Assembly (NCBI GenBank): GCA_947493255.1
Contig: CANLQK010000006.1
Coordinates: forward strand, 248,001 to 312,000
From: an uncultured Paracoccaceae bacterium
GTDB taxonomy: Bacteria; Pseudomonadota; Alphaproteobacteria; Rhodobacterales; Rhodobacteraceae
Direction of reading: 5' to 3'
Length of the DNA stretch: 64,000 nucleotides
The notes below the pieces were generated by a model, which was not told the DNA's origin, ran no database searches, and saw only the letters and a list, made by a program, of their open reading frames with translations. How positions within the stretch are numbered: the stretch's first letter is position 1; the number at the start of each line of letters is the position of its first letter. Positions 14,887 through 26,016 of the stretch are shown here, piece by piece. Position numbers and translations under genes: made by a program.

Positions 14887-16146
14887 ATGATAACCCCTGA
14901 CTTGTTGGATGACGTTCGATCCAAGTTTGCCCATGTAGACACCTGCCCGTTCCAAGGCTCGCGTGTGTTTTTCGAGAATGCTGGCGGTGCGCTGACGTTG
15001 AATTCGGTTGTGGAAACATCAGCACGGTTTGCGGCAATTCCGGACAATCAGGGGCGGGATAACCCCGCATCTAAGGCGCTTGTCGATATCATCAAAGAGG
15101 CGAAAGCCGGTGCGATGGATTGGTTTAACGCGCCATCTGGGCAAGTGATTGTAGGTGAAAGCGGCACCGAACTGTTGTTCCGTTTGGTGCGCACGGCAAT
15201 GTCCAAGACGGAAGCTGGTGTGGTATTGGGGTCATCCGTTGAACACCCCGCGTCAGTTTCGCCACGGGTGCGCTGGGCTGAAACCTTTGGACATACAAAC
15301 TTGGACGCGCCCCATGATGATGGGTTGGGGTTGGTCACCCCCGAGGCCTACGCCGCAACAGTCACACCGGATACTCGTGTGGCAACGATTTTGCACACGT
15401 CACCGGTGACAGGCATGGGCATGGATTTGGCTGGGATCGCAGCGGCAATTCGGGCCGTCGCGCCCGAATGTTTTATCATCGTGGACGGCATCCAACATGC
15501 ATCCCACGGGCTGGTTGACGTAGACGCAGCGGACGTGGATGCCTATGTGGTTTCGCCTTACAAAATGTTTGCACGGCACGGATATGGCGTTGCTTGGGTC
15601 AACGATAGAATGACCGCCCTTGGCCCCGAACAATTGTTAAAGGGGCCAGAGGCCAATTGGGAATTTGGGACAAGGGACACAGGGGCCTATGCAACGTTCC
15701 ACGATGTGGTCGACTATTTTGATTGGCTTGGCGGTAAGGTTGGATCCGCCACAACGCGACGCGGTCGCATTGAAGACGCGGGAGCAGCGATCAAGGCGCA
15801 TGAAAAGACACTGACCGATGCCATGTTGCATGGCGTGGGCAACCTAAAGGGATTGGCCGATTACGAAGGTGTCCATGTGGTCGGTGGCATTGATAACCCA
15901 GCACGCGAAGGGTTGGTTTGTTTTTGGGCGGATACCATTTCAGCGCCGGATATTGTGGAGCGCCTTAACGCAGAAGGCATTCGAACGCATGTTCGCAAGG
16001 CGGACCATTACAGCGGAAACATCCTGACCCCATTGGGCCAGAGCGCGGCTGTGCGGGTTTCGATGTGCCATTACAATTCTGAGGCTGAGGTAGCGCAGTT
16101 TCTGAGCGTGTTTGCCGATATTAACAGCAAGGCATCCGTGAAATAG
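14887..16146 (+). CDS. Class V-type PLP-dependent aminotransferase (cysteine desulfurase-like)
   Basis: 419 residues. Fold-type I PLP enzyme of the class V/Csd-like branch. The N-terminus has FFENAGGALTLNSVVETS. The PLP-phosphate segment contains GESGTELLFRLVRTA. The Asp binding the pyridine nitrogen is in IIVDGIQHASHGLVDV. The Schiff-base Lys is in VVSPYKMFARHGYGVAWV. There is no obvious Cys-loop of true IscS-type desulfurases, so isopenicillin-epimerase-like or amino-acid lyase chemistry is possible. An AAGGAG lies 9 nt before the ATG. Confidence 0.8.
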   Translation: MITPDLLDDVRSKFAHVDTCPFQGSRVFFENAGGALTLNSVVETSARFAAIPDNQGRDNPASKALVDIIKEAKAGAMDWFNAPSGQVIVGESGTELLFRLVRTAMSKTEAGVVLGSSVEHPASVSPRVRWAETFGHTNLDAPHDDGLGLVTPEAYAATVTPDTRVATILHTSPVTGMGMDLAGIAAAIRAVAPECFIIVDGIQHASHGLVDVDAADVDAYVVSPYKMFARHGYGVAWVNDRMTALGPEQLLKGPEANWEFGTRDTGAYATFHDVVDYFDWLGGKVGSATTRRGRIEDAGAAIKAHEKTLTDAMLHGVGNLKGLADYEGVHVVGGIDNPAREGLVCFWADTISAPDIVERLNAEGIRTHVRKADHYSGNILTPLGQSAAVRVSMCHYNSEAEVAQFLSVFADINSKASVK

Positions 16147-16173
16147 GTTTGGTGGTCGCGCCGTTAGAGCCCG

Positions 16174-16893
16174 CTAAACGAGCGCGATCCCGATCCGGGT
16201 ACTCAGCTGTGCTGATGCCTTGATTTCAGGGCGTTTGACGATGTCGTCTTCCCAACAAGACCGCATGTCATCCGAGAAATGGATATCGTCGAACAAAACA
16301 ATTGCGTTCTCGGCCAAATAGGGCCGCATGATTTCGTATTGTTTGGTCACGAATTCACCGGTGTGGATTGCATCGATGAAGGCGAGACCAACGGTGCCTT
16401 CTTTTAACGTCGTTGCAGCGTTTTCTTCGAAGGTGCCATTTGTAAGCGTGAACCGGTCCGACACAGAGGATAGGTTTTCGCGTGCGAAGGTCACCCAATC
16501 TTTGTTGGGTTCATAGGTCATCAGGTGGCCGTGACCAGCTGCTTCTAATCCATGGAGCCAGTACATTCCGGACACACCAAAGGCTGTCCCAAATTCAACA
16601 ACCGTTTCAGGGCGGCGTTGCTGTACCAGCCAAGAGAAAAATCCACCGACACGTGGCCGTGTGCTGACCTGTTTAGCGGATCGGGCGCCCGATGTGTTTC
16701 GCGGGTAATCCTTTACCTCTGCGTAGCCTTCCCAAAGCGGCCGGCGTTCCCCGTCGGCAGTTTGGTTAGCTTGGCGATGTATTTCACGAAACGTACCTTT
16801 GGGGTGACCTTCAAAGTTATTCAGAAACGCCAACCCCCCGTTCCCTGAATTGACGAATTCGAAGATCGATTCTTTCTGTTCAGAGTCTGCCAT
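16174..16893 (-). CDS. Class I SAM-dependent methyltransferase (O-methyltransferase-like)
   Basis: 239 residues. The Rossmann-type SAM site is visible as VVEFGTAFGVSGMYWLHGLEAAG (motif I) with an acidic second-strand end in MTYEPNKDW. AFIDAIHTGEFV and IVLFDDIHFSDDMRSCW follow, with the DD pair typical of the Methyltransf_24/caffeoyl-CoA-like group. The substrate is unknown. The gene is convergent with the PLP enzyme and lies 21 nt upstream of the gyrB stop side on the minus strand; nothing links their functions. Confidence 0.8.
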   Translation of the reverse strand: MADSEQKESIFEFVNSGNGGLAFLNNFEGHPKGTFREIHRQANQTADGERRPLWEGYAEVKDYPRNTSGARSAKQVSTRPRVGGFFSWLVQQRRPETVVEFGTAFGVSGMYWLHGLEAAGHGHLMTYEPNKDWVTFARENLSSVSDRFTLTNGTFEENAATTLKEGTVGLAFIDAIHTGEFVTKQYEIMRPYLAENAIVLFDDIHFSDDMRSCWEDDIVKRPEIKASAQLSTRIGIALV

Positions 16894-16914
16894 GGGTCAG
16901 GTCCTTGATTTGTC

Positions 16915-19347
<2,433 letters not shown>

Positions 19348-19414
19348 TTATTTGGGTCATTTTATACCGTTTTCTTGCTGGGTTGTCACGCAATTGAGAG
19401 CATTTTCCCGATGC

Positions 19415-20005
19415 TTAGACCTCGCGCAGGGCCGAGGAACGCACGGTGGCAATCCAGCCGTCCACCTTGGGTTTGTCTGCCTCTGAGGCGCCGGAGAAAT
19501 AGAGGGGGCGTTTGGGTGCAAAACCAACGAATTTGAGGATTTGACGGTGGATGTTTTTGATCATTGCGCGGCCGTAAAGCAGTCGAAAGGCCCACATGGG
19601 GGTATCGGAGGTCAGGATCACCTGCGCCGTTCGACCGCCCAGCATTGGCGTCGGCATCCCCATTTTCAGAACCTTCGTATTGAACGTACGGCCCGGGACG
19701 AGCATCCGGTCAAACAGGCCTTTGAGTAACGCCGGAGGGCCACCCCACCACATAGGTGTCGCGATGACGAGGTGGTCACACCATTCGAGGGCCTGAAGAA
19801 GCTCTTCGAGGTCGGGTTCAAGTGGTTTGAACTTTGAATAGTTGCCTTGACCAAAATCGGGATCGAAATCCAGTTCTGACAAATTGAATTGGCGTACCTC
19901 TGCACCGGATGCCTGAAGCGTTTCAGCATAGGTCGCTGCAAATTGTTGCGACAAGGAATTGGGGGCGGGGTGGCCGTTGAGAACCACGGTTCGTTTGGTT
20001 GGCAT
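19415..20005 (-). CDS. Flavodoxin-fold NAD(P)H-dependent oxidoreductase
   Basis: 196 residues. It belongs to the Flavodoxin_2 family (KefF/MdaB/NQO-like) of FMN- or FAD-binding quinone or nitro reductases. Motifs are VVLNGHPAPNSLSQQ at the N-terminus (flavin phosphate site), then IATPMWWGGPPALLKGLFDRMLVPGRTF and MLGGRTAQVILTSDTP. It is divergent from a TetR gene, with three copies of a palindromic operator between them, so it is most likely induced when that repressor binds an electrophile or quinone-like ligand. Confidence 0.88.
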   Translation of the reverse strand: MPTKRTVVLNGHPAPNSLSQQFAATYAETLQASGAEVRQFNLSELDFDPDFGQGNYSKFKPLEPDLEELLQALEWCDHLVIATPMWWGGPPALLKGLFDRMLVPGRTFNTKVLKMGMPTPMLGGRTAQVILTSDTPMWAFRLLYGRAMIKNIHRQILKFVGFAPKRPLYFSGASEADKPKVDGWIATVRSSALREV

Positions 20006-20021
20006 ACGAATCTCCTAAAAG

Positions 20022-20081
20022 TGACTACGGTCAATTAATTTACAAAAATGACCACGGTCAATATAAATTTGACTACGGTCA
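20022..20081. promoter_or_regulatory. Three palindromic TetR-type operators
   Basis: TGACYACGGTCA occurs at 20022-20033 (Y=T), 20049-20060 (Y=C) and 20070-20081 (Y=T), start-to-start 27 and 21 nt. Each is a near-perfect dyad of TGAC/GTCA half sites. A degenerate fourth copy, TGACCGCATGAC (20096-20107), covers the tetR start codon. The array lies between the divergent oxidoreductase and tetR genes, as expected for an autoregulated repressor. Confidence 0.85.
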
Positions 20082-20102
20082 GAATTTGAGGAATATGACC
20101 GC

Positions 20103-20687
20103 ATGACACGTGCCCCACAGAAACGCCGACTTGTTACGCGCGCCCGCCTTCTGGAGGCCGCGCAAAATTTGATTGCTGAAAAAGGGCATGATGCGCTGCG
20201 CGTTGAAGACGTGGTGGCGAAAGCTGGCGTGGCGAAGGGAACCTTCTTTTCGCATTTTGAAGATAAGGACCGACTGCTGTCTGAAATCATTGGCGCGGAC
20301 ATGCATGCGTCCTTGGAAAAGATGGCAGCCCAGCAACCTGCAACCATCCAAAAAATGGCCGATGCACACCAACCCTATTTTGATGTCATTGCGCAGAACC
20401 GAACAACCGTGGACGTGACCGTCCGATATTCGGGTGCAGCAGCAATCGAAGATTTGGGGCCCATCACGATGGCATTTGGTCGCCACCTCGACGTGGTCGC
20501 GGACTGGATGGAAAACATGCCCGCTGGCCAGTTACGAACCGATCTAGACACCGCGTTTCTTGCGGAGGGAATACAGGCGTTTGCAGTTCAGGCGATCGCG
20601 CTCAACTTCTGCGCCCTGCATTCCAGCGTCGAAATTTCGGACCGGTTTCGGGCGTACTTAGAAGCGTGGCTCGCGCCGTCTAGGTAA
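20103..20687 (+). CDS. TetR/AcrR family transcriptional repressor
   Basis: 194 residues. The N-terminal helix-turn-helix is clear (RARLLEAAQNLIAEKGHDALRVEDVVAKAGVAKGTFFSHFEDKDRLL, about 14-60); the C-terminal ligand domain is variable, as usual. It is divergent from the oxidoreductase gene and almost certainly binds the triple operator between them. A short ATG-ACC-GCA-TGA frame starts 8 nt upstream and overlaps the start codon, which may tune initiation. The 3' end overlaps that of the convergent lysE gene by 8 nt. Confidence 0.92.
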   Translation: MTRAPQKRRLVTRARLLEAAQNLIAEKGHDALRVEDVVAKAGVAKGTFFSHFEDKDRLLSEIIGADMHASLEKMAAQQPATIQKMADAHQPYFDVIAQNRTTVDVTVRYSGAAAIEDLGPITMAFGRHLDVVADWMENMPAGQLRTDLDTAFLAEGIQAFAVQAIALNFCALHSSVEISDRFRAYLEAWLAPSR

Positions 20688-21303
20688 ACGGAATAACGCA
20701 ACCAACGCCGATCATGAGGTATCCGGCGGTCAAGTTCATGCGACGCACCGACTTTGGAGACGTCAATAGGCGGCGCACGCGATCGATCATGGCGGCCATG
20801 AATAGGTTTCCGACGAGAGGAACCAAAGCTGACATAGAGGCCACCGCGATGATGTCCGCATGGGTGAATGCCCCCAAATCAAAGAAGCCAGGCAACATGC
20901 CCATATAGAACAGGATCGCTTTGGGATTCCCCAAGATCACGGCAAGGCCGGCGATGAACCCGGCCCACACACCGGGTCTTGTGAGGCGGCTGTCAGCCTT
21001 GGAAAGATCTTTGTCAGCTGATTTCAAGATCAGGTAACCCATGAGGATGAAGGTTGCACAGGCAACCCATTTTAGAGCGGTAAGGGTGCCGGGAGATTGA
21101 TCGACCACCCAAGCCATGCCGAGCACTGCAAAGAGGGACCACATGACATCGCCGATCACGACCCCCATGGTCAGCGGCCATGCGGCGCGAAAACCGCCTG
21201 AAAGCGCGCGTGCGATGAGGCCAACCCAGACAGGACCGGGGGTTAGGAATAGGATAGCCAGGGCGCCAGCATAAAGGGCCAGCTCGGTCGGTGTGATGGT
21301 CAT
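20680..21303 (-). CDS. LysE-family translocator
   Basis: 207 residues with about six hydrophobic helices. The LysE/RhtB family exports amino acids and related metabolites. Typical features are the first helix FLTPGPVWVGLIARALSGGFRAAWPLTMGVVIGDVMWSL and the later VILGNPKAILFYMGMLPGFF. The start overlaps the recF stop (ATGA), so it is translated from the recF transcript, a neighbour pairing that appears positional rather than functional. The exported substrate is not predictable. Confidence 0.88.
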   Translation of the reverse strand: MTITPTELALYAGALAILFLTPGPVWVGLIARALSGGFRAAWPLTMGVVIGDVMWSLFAVLGMAWVVDQSPGTLTALKWVACATFILMGYLILKSADKDLSKADSRLTRPGVWAGFIAGLAVILGNPKAILFYMGMLPGFFDLGAFTHADIIAVASMSALVPLVGNLFMAAMIDRVRRLLTSPKSVRRMNLTAGYLMIGVGCVIPFT

Positions 21304-22409
21304 GTTTGTACCGTGTTTGAGATGCCTGCATCATCCGTGACAACGACGGATTGGGCCCGGTCGTTCAATTCGGCGAACAATTCTGGGCCCGTGCCCGTCA
21401 TGAAGGCCTGCGATTTGAGGGCAACTATTTCGTCATAGAGCGCTGCACGGCGGGTCGCGTCTAGGTGGGCGGCGACTTCATCCAGCAGAAGGATGGGCGC
21501 GGCGCCAAAATCGTCGGACAGAGCCCGCGCGTTTGCGAGGATCAAAGAGATGAGGAGCGCCTTTTGTTCGCCAGTAGAACAATCTTTGGCGGGAACGTTT
21601 TTGGCAGCAAACACGGCGTATAGGTCGGCGCGGTGAGGGCCGATCAATGTCCGTCCCGCAGCAAGGTCGCGGGGACGACTGGCCGCAAACGCATCCTGCA
21701 AGGCACCAGCGTCATAAGGTGCATCACAGGCAGGTTCGGGGTGGGTCAGCGTCAAGGTTGCCGTTGGGAACGCGGTTTCAGCGGCTTCTTGCGCCTCGGT
21801 CAGACGGGACAAAGCATGGGCACGGTTGCGGTAGATTGTGGCCCCAGCCTCGCCCATTTGCCGCTCGAGAGCGGCGTACCAATGGGCGTCGCGCACCATG
21901 TCTTTAAGCAAGCGGTTGCGTTCTCGCATTGCCTTTTCATAGGTAAGAACGGCTTCGGCATGGGCCGGTTCGAAAGACAGTGTTGCGCGGTCGAGAAAAC
22001 GGCGACGGCCTTCTGCGCCTTCTATCCATAGGCGGTCCATCGCGGGAATAAGCCACAGGACACGGGCGATGCGGCCCAGCGCGATCTGTGCAGACGCTTT
22101 GCCATCAATCTTGGTTTGACGAGATGCGCCGCCTTCGGACCATGTTTCAATCTCGTGGTTTTGCGAGAGTGAGGTTAGGTCAGCCGTGACCTTCCACCCC
22201 AATGCTTCTGGTCGACGTGTCATATCCTCGGACGAGGCGCGACGCAGGCCACGGCCGGGTGACAAGATGGATACCGCTTCGAGAATGTTGGTTTTACCGG
22301 CGCCATTGGGTCCGTGAATAGCAACCGGCCTGCCGTCTAGTTCGAGTTTGGCGCGACGGTGCGATCGAAAGTGAGAGAGGGTTAGCGCAGACAGAAAAAG
22401 GGCCGACAT
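21300..22409 (-). CDS. recF: DNA replication/repair protein RecF
   Basis: 369 residues. RecF is an SMC-like ATPase that loads RecA at gaps with RecO and RecR. Walker A is GPNGAGKTNILEAVS (near 34), the ABC-like signature CSTGEQKALLISLIL lies near 280, and Walker B PILLLDEVAAHLD near 310. The start at 22409 gives the family N-terminus (LTLSHFRSHRRAKLEL). Its start codon lies inside the loop of a strong terminator-like hairpin, and the only purine-rich stretch upstream (AAAAGGG) is in the stem, so expression is probably restrained. Confidence 0.96.
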   Translation of the reverse strand: MSALFLSALTLSHFRSHRRAKLELDGRPVAIHGPNGAGKTNILEAVSILSPGRGLRRASSEDMTRRPEALGWKVTADLTSLSQNHEIETWSEGGASRQTKIDGKASAQIALGRIARVLWLIPAMDRLWIEGAEGRRRFLDRATLSFEPAHAEAVLTYEKAMRERNRLLKDMVRDAHWYAALERQMGEAGATIYRNRAHALSRLTEAQEAAETAFPTATLTLTHPEPACDAPYDAGALQDAFAASRPRDLAAGRTLIGPHRADLYAVFAAKNVPAKDCSTGEQKALLISLILANARALSDDFGAAPILLLDEVAAHLDATRRAALYDEIVALKSQAFMTGTGPELFAELNDRAQSVVVTDDAGISNTVQT

Positions 22410-22425
22410 TAGTAGCGGCCCTTTT
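22396..22425 (-). terminator. Terminator-like hairpin enclosing the recF start codon
   Basis: AAAAGGGCCG (22396-22405) is the exact reverse complement of CGGCCCTTTT (22416-22425), giving a 10-bp stem with a 10-nt loop. Read on the minus strand the hairpin is followed by a U-run (CCCTTTTT), the form of an intrinsic terminator. It lies 27 nt after the dnaN stop and the recF ATG (22409-22407) is in its loop. It should end much of the dnaN transcript and may limit recF initiation. Confidence 0.75.
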
Positions 22426-22451
22426 CAAAAATCTGGTGCATTGCGGCCAAG

Positions 22452-23570
22452 TTAGACGCGCATCGGCATAACGACGTAGACTGCGGAGGTATCGTTGCCT
22501 TCGCGCATCAAGGTCGGGTCGCCAGAGCTGTTGAACATGAAGACTGCGTTTTCACGGTCCACCTGAGACGCGATTTCCAGAAGGTATTTCGCGTTAAAGC
22601 CAATTTCGAGACGTTCGTCATTGTAAGCAACTGCAAGTTCTTCTTCCGCGGCACCGCTGTCGGGCGCGTTGACGGACAGGACCAAACGGTCTTCGTCGAG
22701 TTGCAATTTAACTGCGCGGGACCGTTCAGACGAAACTGTCGCCACACGATCCACCGCCTTGGCAAATTCGGATGCGTCGACTTCGAGTTTGCGGGTGTTC
22801 CCCTGCGGGATCACGCGGGTGTAATCGGGGAATGTGCCGTCGATGACTTTGGACGTCAGTGTGATGTCTGGCGTCGCGAAACGGATTTTGGTTTCGGAAA
22901 CGGAGACGGCAATTTTCATGTCGTCGTCATCAAGAAGCTTGCGAAGTTCGCCGACGGTTTTGCGGGGCACGATGACGCCAGCCATGTCGGCGGCACCTTC
23001 GGGTAGGTCCGCATCGATGCGGGCAAGACGGTGACCGTCTGTAGCGACGCAGCGCAGAACTTTTCCACCGTCGGATTCGGAAACATGCATGTATACACCG
23101 TTGAGGTAGTAACGTGTTTCTTCAGTCGAGATGGCGAATTTGGATTTATCAAACAGGCGGCGCAATACAGGTGCGGGCGCTGAAAAGTTTGCGGCATAGT
23201 CGGACGTCGCCATCACTGGGAAGTCTTCTTTGGGCAAGGTTGCGAGGCTGAAGTTGGAACGGCCTGCTTCGATGGTCAGACGCCCAGAGGCGCTGTCCTC
23301 AGTAAGGGTGACCAATGCACCGTCCGGCAATTTGCGAACGATTTCATTTAGCGTAACGGCTGACACTGTCGTGGCCCCTGCCCGTTCTACCTGTGCCGGT
23401 GCTTTGTCGACGACTTCGATATCGAGGTCAGTGGCACGGAACGTGGCATCGGAGCCTTCTGCCTCGATCAAGACGTTCGCGAGAATTGGAATAGTGTTGC
23501 GGCGTTCGACAACTGACTGGGCTTGCGCCACGGCTTTGAGCAATGTTGCGCGTTCGATGCTGAGTTTCAT
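22452..23570 (-). CDS. dnaN: DNA polymerase III beta subunit (sliding clamp)
   Basis: 372 residues, the usual length, with the three-domain clamp pattern: MKLSIERATLLKAVAQAQSVVERRNTIPIL at the N-terminus, TRYYLNGVYMHV in the middle, and the C-terminal clamp signature ending in YVVMPMRV. It tethers polymerase III and other factors to DNA. The start is set at 23570; the longer frame adds 23 residues of unrelated leader. It follows dnaA with a 116-nt gap and precedes recF. Confidence 0.98.
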   Translation of the reverse strand: MKLSIERATLLKAVAQAQSVVERRNTIPILANVLIEAEGSDATFRATDLDIEVVDKAPAQVERAGATTVSAVTLNEIVRKLPDGALVTLTEDSASGRLTIEAGRSNFSLATLPKEDFPVMATSDYAANFSAPAPVLRRLFDKSKFAISTEETRYYLNGVYMHVSESDGGKVLRCVATDGHRLARIDADLPEGAADMAGVIVPRKTVGELRKLLDDDDMKIAVSVSETKIRFATPDITLTSKVIDGTFPDYTRVIPQGNTRKLEVDASEFAKAVDRVATVSSERSRAVKLQLDEDRLVLSVNAPDSGAAEEELAVAYNDERLEIGFNAKYLLEIASQVDRENAVFMFNSSGDPTLMREGNDTSAVYVVMPMRV

Positions 23571-23686
23571 GGCCCTGTCTCCGTCCTGCGTACCCCGTAG
23601 GGTTGGGGTGCTGAAATTAGAGGATTTTGCGCCCTCCACAAGAGGTTTGTGAAGGGTTCGGACAGTTTAGACAAGACTATGGTGTC

Positions 23687-25036
23687 TTAATCTTCCAATG
23701 CGCGGCGCAAGAGTTCCAAATCGTCGGCGATTTGACTGTCAGATTGGCGCAATTCGTCGATTTTGCGCACGCCATGCATAATGGTCGTGTGATCGCGTTT
23801 GCCAAATTTGCGGCCAATCTCTGGCAAGCTGCGGCTGGTGAGTTGCTTGCACAACCACATTGCCACCTGACGTGGACGCGCGAGGCTGCGTGTGCGTTTT
23901 GGGCCCAGCATGTCGGACAGACGAATGTCGTAGTGTTCGGACACTTTGCGTTGAATTTCTTCAATCGTCATTTTGCGATCAGACGCACGCAGGATGTCAG
24001 ACAGACAGTCTTGGGCCATTTCAACCGTGACCTTGCGGCCGACAAGAGACGCCAACGCGTAAAGACGGTTGAGCGCGCCTTCGAGAACACGAACGTTGCT
24101 TGAAATGCGGTGCGCGAGGAATTCCAAAACGCCCGGAGCAATTTCAACACCCGGATAAACGTTGAGGTAGGTTTCTTGTTTCGCGTGCAGGATACCCAGA
24201 CGCAATTCAAAATCGGTTGGGTGCAGATCGACAACTAGGCCGCATTGCAAACGGGATTTGATACGTTCGCTCAGGTCGCGAATTTCACCCGGTGCACGGT
24301 CGGCAGAGATGATCAGTTGTTTGTTCTGATCAACAAGCGCGTTGAAGGTGTGGAAGAATTCCTCTTGCGTGGAATCTTTGCCTTCGAGGAATTGAATGTC
24401 GTCCACCATCAAGACGTCGACAGACCGGAAGTGCTGTTTGAAGTCCATCATTTTGCGATCGCGCAGGGCGGAAATGAACCGGTAAATGAACTGATCAGCA
24501 GAGATATAGAGAACGTTCAAGTCGGGGCGCTTTTCGCTCAACTCATGTGCGATAGCGTGCATGAGGTGCGTTTTACCCAAACCAACGCCACCATAGAGGA
24601 ACAATGGATTGAATGTAGTTGGACCGCCTTCGGCAACACGTTTGGCCGCAGCATGGGCCAATTCGTTGGGCTTCCCGACAACGAACGTGTCGAATGTGAA
24701 ACGTTGATCAGGCTGGGCATCACCGGATTGAGCGCTTGATTTGGTAGATGCCGCGGCTGGCTGAGCGGCTGTGGCAGGCTTTGCTGTAACGGCTGAGCCT
24801 TCGACGTCGAAAGCAAGGCGTTGGACGGACAGCCCCTGACGGTTCAAGTGGTAGATGATCTGGTCGCCATAGGTCTTACCAACATAGTCACCCACAAACG
24901 GATTTGGGGCAGAAACACGTGCAACGCCTTCGGATGCGGTGACGAAAGACAATGGTTCGATCCAGCTTTTATAATTGCCTGCCCCAATTGCCGACCGCAT
25001 ATCAGCTTTGATCTGTTCCCAGTTCGCCTGTGTCAT
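23687..25036 (-). CDS. dnaA: Chromosomal replication initiator DnaA
   Basis: 449 residues. Domain I is at about 1-75, a Gln/Ala-rich linker at about 80-110, and the AAA+ domain has Walker A LYGGVGLGKTHLMHAI (near 150) and Walker B VLMVDDIQFLEGKDSTQEEFFHTFN. The C-terminal DNA-binding domain has the signature RSLARPRQVAMWLCKQL and GRKFGKRDHTTIMHGVRKI. It opens the rpsT-dnaA-dnaN-recF block typical of many alphaproteobacteria. No DnaA-box cluster is visible around it, so the origin may be elsewhere. Confidence 0.99.
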   Translation of the reverse strand: MTQANWEQIKADMRSAIGAGNYKSWIEPLSFVTASEGVARVSAPNPFVGDYVGKTYGDQIIYHLNRQGLSVQRLAFDVEGSAVTAKPATAAQPAAASTKSSAQSGDAQPDQRFTFDTFVVGKPNELAHAAAKRVAEGGPTTFNPLFLYGGVGLGKTHLMHAIAHELSEKRPDLNVLYISADQFIYRFISALRDRKMMDFKQHFRSVDVLMVDDIQFLEGKDSTQEEFFHTFNALVDQNKQLIISADRAPGEIRDLSERIKSRLQCGLVVDLHPTDFELRLGILHAKQETYLNVYPGVEIAPGVLEFLAHRISSNVRVLEGALNRLYALASLVGRKVTVEMAQDCLSDILRASDRKMTIEEIQRKVSEHYDIRLSDMLGPKRTRSLARPRQVAMWLCKQLTSRSLPEIGRKFGKRDHTTIMHGVRKIDELRQSDSQIADDLELLRRALED

Positions 25037-25536
25037 AGTCTACCCGTTTATCCCGTTCTTCGTGTCCCGCAGCGCCAGCAGACGCCGAATTATGCGAGTC
25101 ATCGTCCCTGTCACGCATCCGGATGGGTTAATCGCCGCAGAAACTGTGCGGTGACCTGCCGTTTTGACCGGTGCGTAAAGCCAACTGACAAGGGAAGATA
25201 CCCCCCCAACCAATCAGCGCCACAGAATACATGGTACCACTCTGTACGGCTGGGCTCCCACACCTCGCCAACACATTGTGTCGCAAAACTTAGCCTTATT
25301 TTTAAGGCTTTTGTAAGGACCCGGCTGCAGAGCAAGGGTAACCCAAATTTGTTTTGCTGTCCCACGTTCCCCCAGGAACGAAATGAATCGCTTAGCAAAA
25401 CTAGCCCTTTGGCCGAGGCGATTTCAACAACAACGATAGGCTTGACAGAGATCGTTTTGAAACGAATCTTTTGAAGCCTTGAATCTCAAGGAAAAGTCGC
25501 ATGCTCGGTCGGCAAAAATGCGACGCTGGAACTAAA
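25037..25536. other. Intergenic region rpsT-dnaA (dnaA promoter region)
   Basis: About 500 nt without a convincing gene; the frames found here show no family signal. It holds two hairpins: AGCCTTA-TTTT-TAAGGCT (25292-25309) and CGTTCC-CCCA-GGAACG (about 25365-25380). Searching by eye for TTATNCACA-like DnaA boxes gave none, so it does not look like oriC. It must contain the dnaA promoter and leader on the minus strand. Confidence 0.5.
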
Positions 25537-25562
25537 AAAGGCGACCCGTTTGGGTCGCCTTT
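25537..25562 (-). terminator. Rho-independent terminator of rpsT
   Basis: AAAGGCGACCC (25537-25547) pairs perfectly with GGGTCGCCTTT (25552-25562) around a GTTT loop. On the minus strand it continues into TTTTTT, giving a strong intrinsic terminator 35 nt after the rpsT stop. Confidence 0.92.
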
Positions 25563-25597
25563 CGTTAGGTCACAAAAAGAATCGGTGTTGCCGAAAC

Positions 25598-25861
25598 TTA
25601 ACCGATCGCTTTAACGCGTGCGGACAGACGGGACATTTTCCGTGCTGCTGTGTTTTTGTGGAATACGCCTTTGGTCACGCCGCGCATCAATTCTGGCTGG
25701 AGCGCACGAACAGCAGCTGTTGCTGCTTCTTTGTCACCGGATGCGATTGCTTCTTCAGCTTTACGCAGGAACGTACGGATGCGCGAACGGCGTGCTTTGT
25801 TTACTTGAAAACGTGCTTCGTTTTGACGTGCGCGTTTTTTAGCCTGTGCAGTATTTGCCAT
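25598..25861 (-). CDS. rpsT: 30S ribosomal protein S20
   Basis: 87 residues, the standard length. [31 protein letters not shown] and the later [23 protein letters not shown] are diagnostic of bacterial S20, a small basic protein that binds 16S rRNA early in 30S assembly. It is monocistronic, with its own terminator, and lies upstream of dnaA as in other alphaproteobacteria. Confidence 0.99.
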   Translation of the reverse strand: MANTAQAKKRARQNEARFQVNKARRSRIRTFLRKAEEAIASGDKEAATAAVRALQPELMRGVTKGVFHKNTAARKMSRLSARVKAIG

Positions 25862-26016
25862 GGGTCAGTTTCTTTCGGGTTCGTTTCGTTTCAATTTCAT
25901 TAACGCACGCAACCCACCGGCAAACCACAACCGGGATTGATTCGAGCCTAAGCGGGCATCACGCGCATTTCAGCGCCGCGTATAGGCCGCGGCGCCAGGT
26001 ATTGCAACTGTTTGGT
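25862..26016. other. Intergenic region with GC-rich hairpin
   Basis: This 155-nt gap carries the rpsT promoter and the 3' end of the enoyl-CoA hydratase transcript. GCGCCGCG (25973-25980) pairs with CGCGGCGC (25988-25995) around a 7-nt loop. It has no U-run but is well placed to protect or end the upstream transcript. Confidence 0.5.

Noticed and set aside
16147-16173. tRNA or regulatory RNA between the PLP enzyme and methyltransferase genes
   Set aside because: The gap is only 27 nt and shows no clover-leaf or strong hairpin.
25037-25536. Replication origin next to dnaA
   Set aside because: No cluster of TTATNCACA-type DnaA boxes was found by eye, and alphaproteobacterial origins often lie elsewhere.
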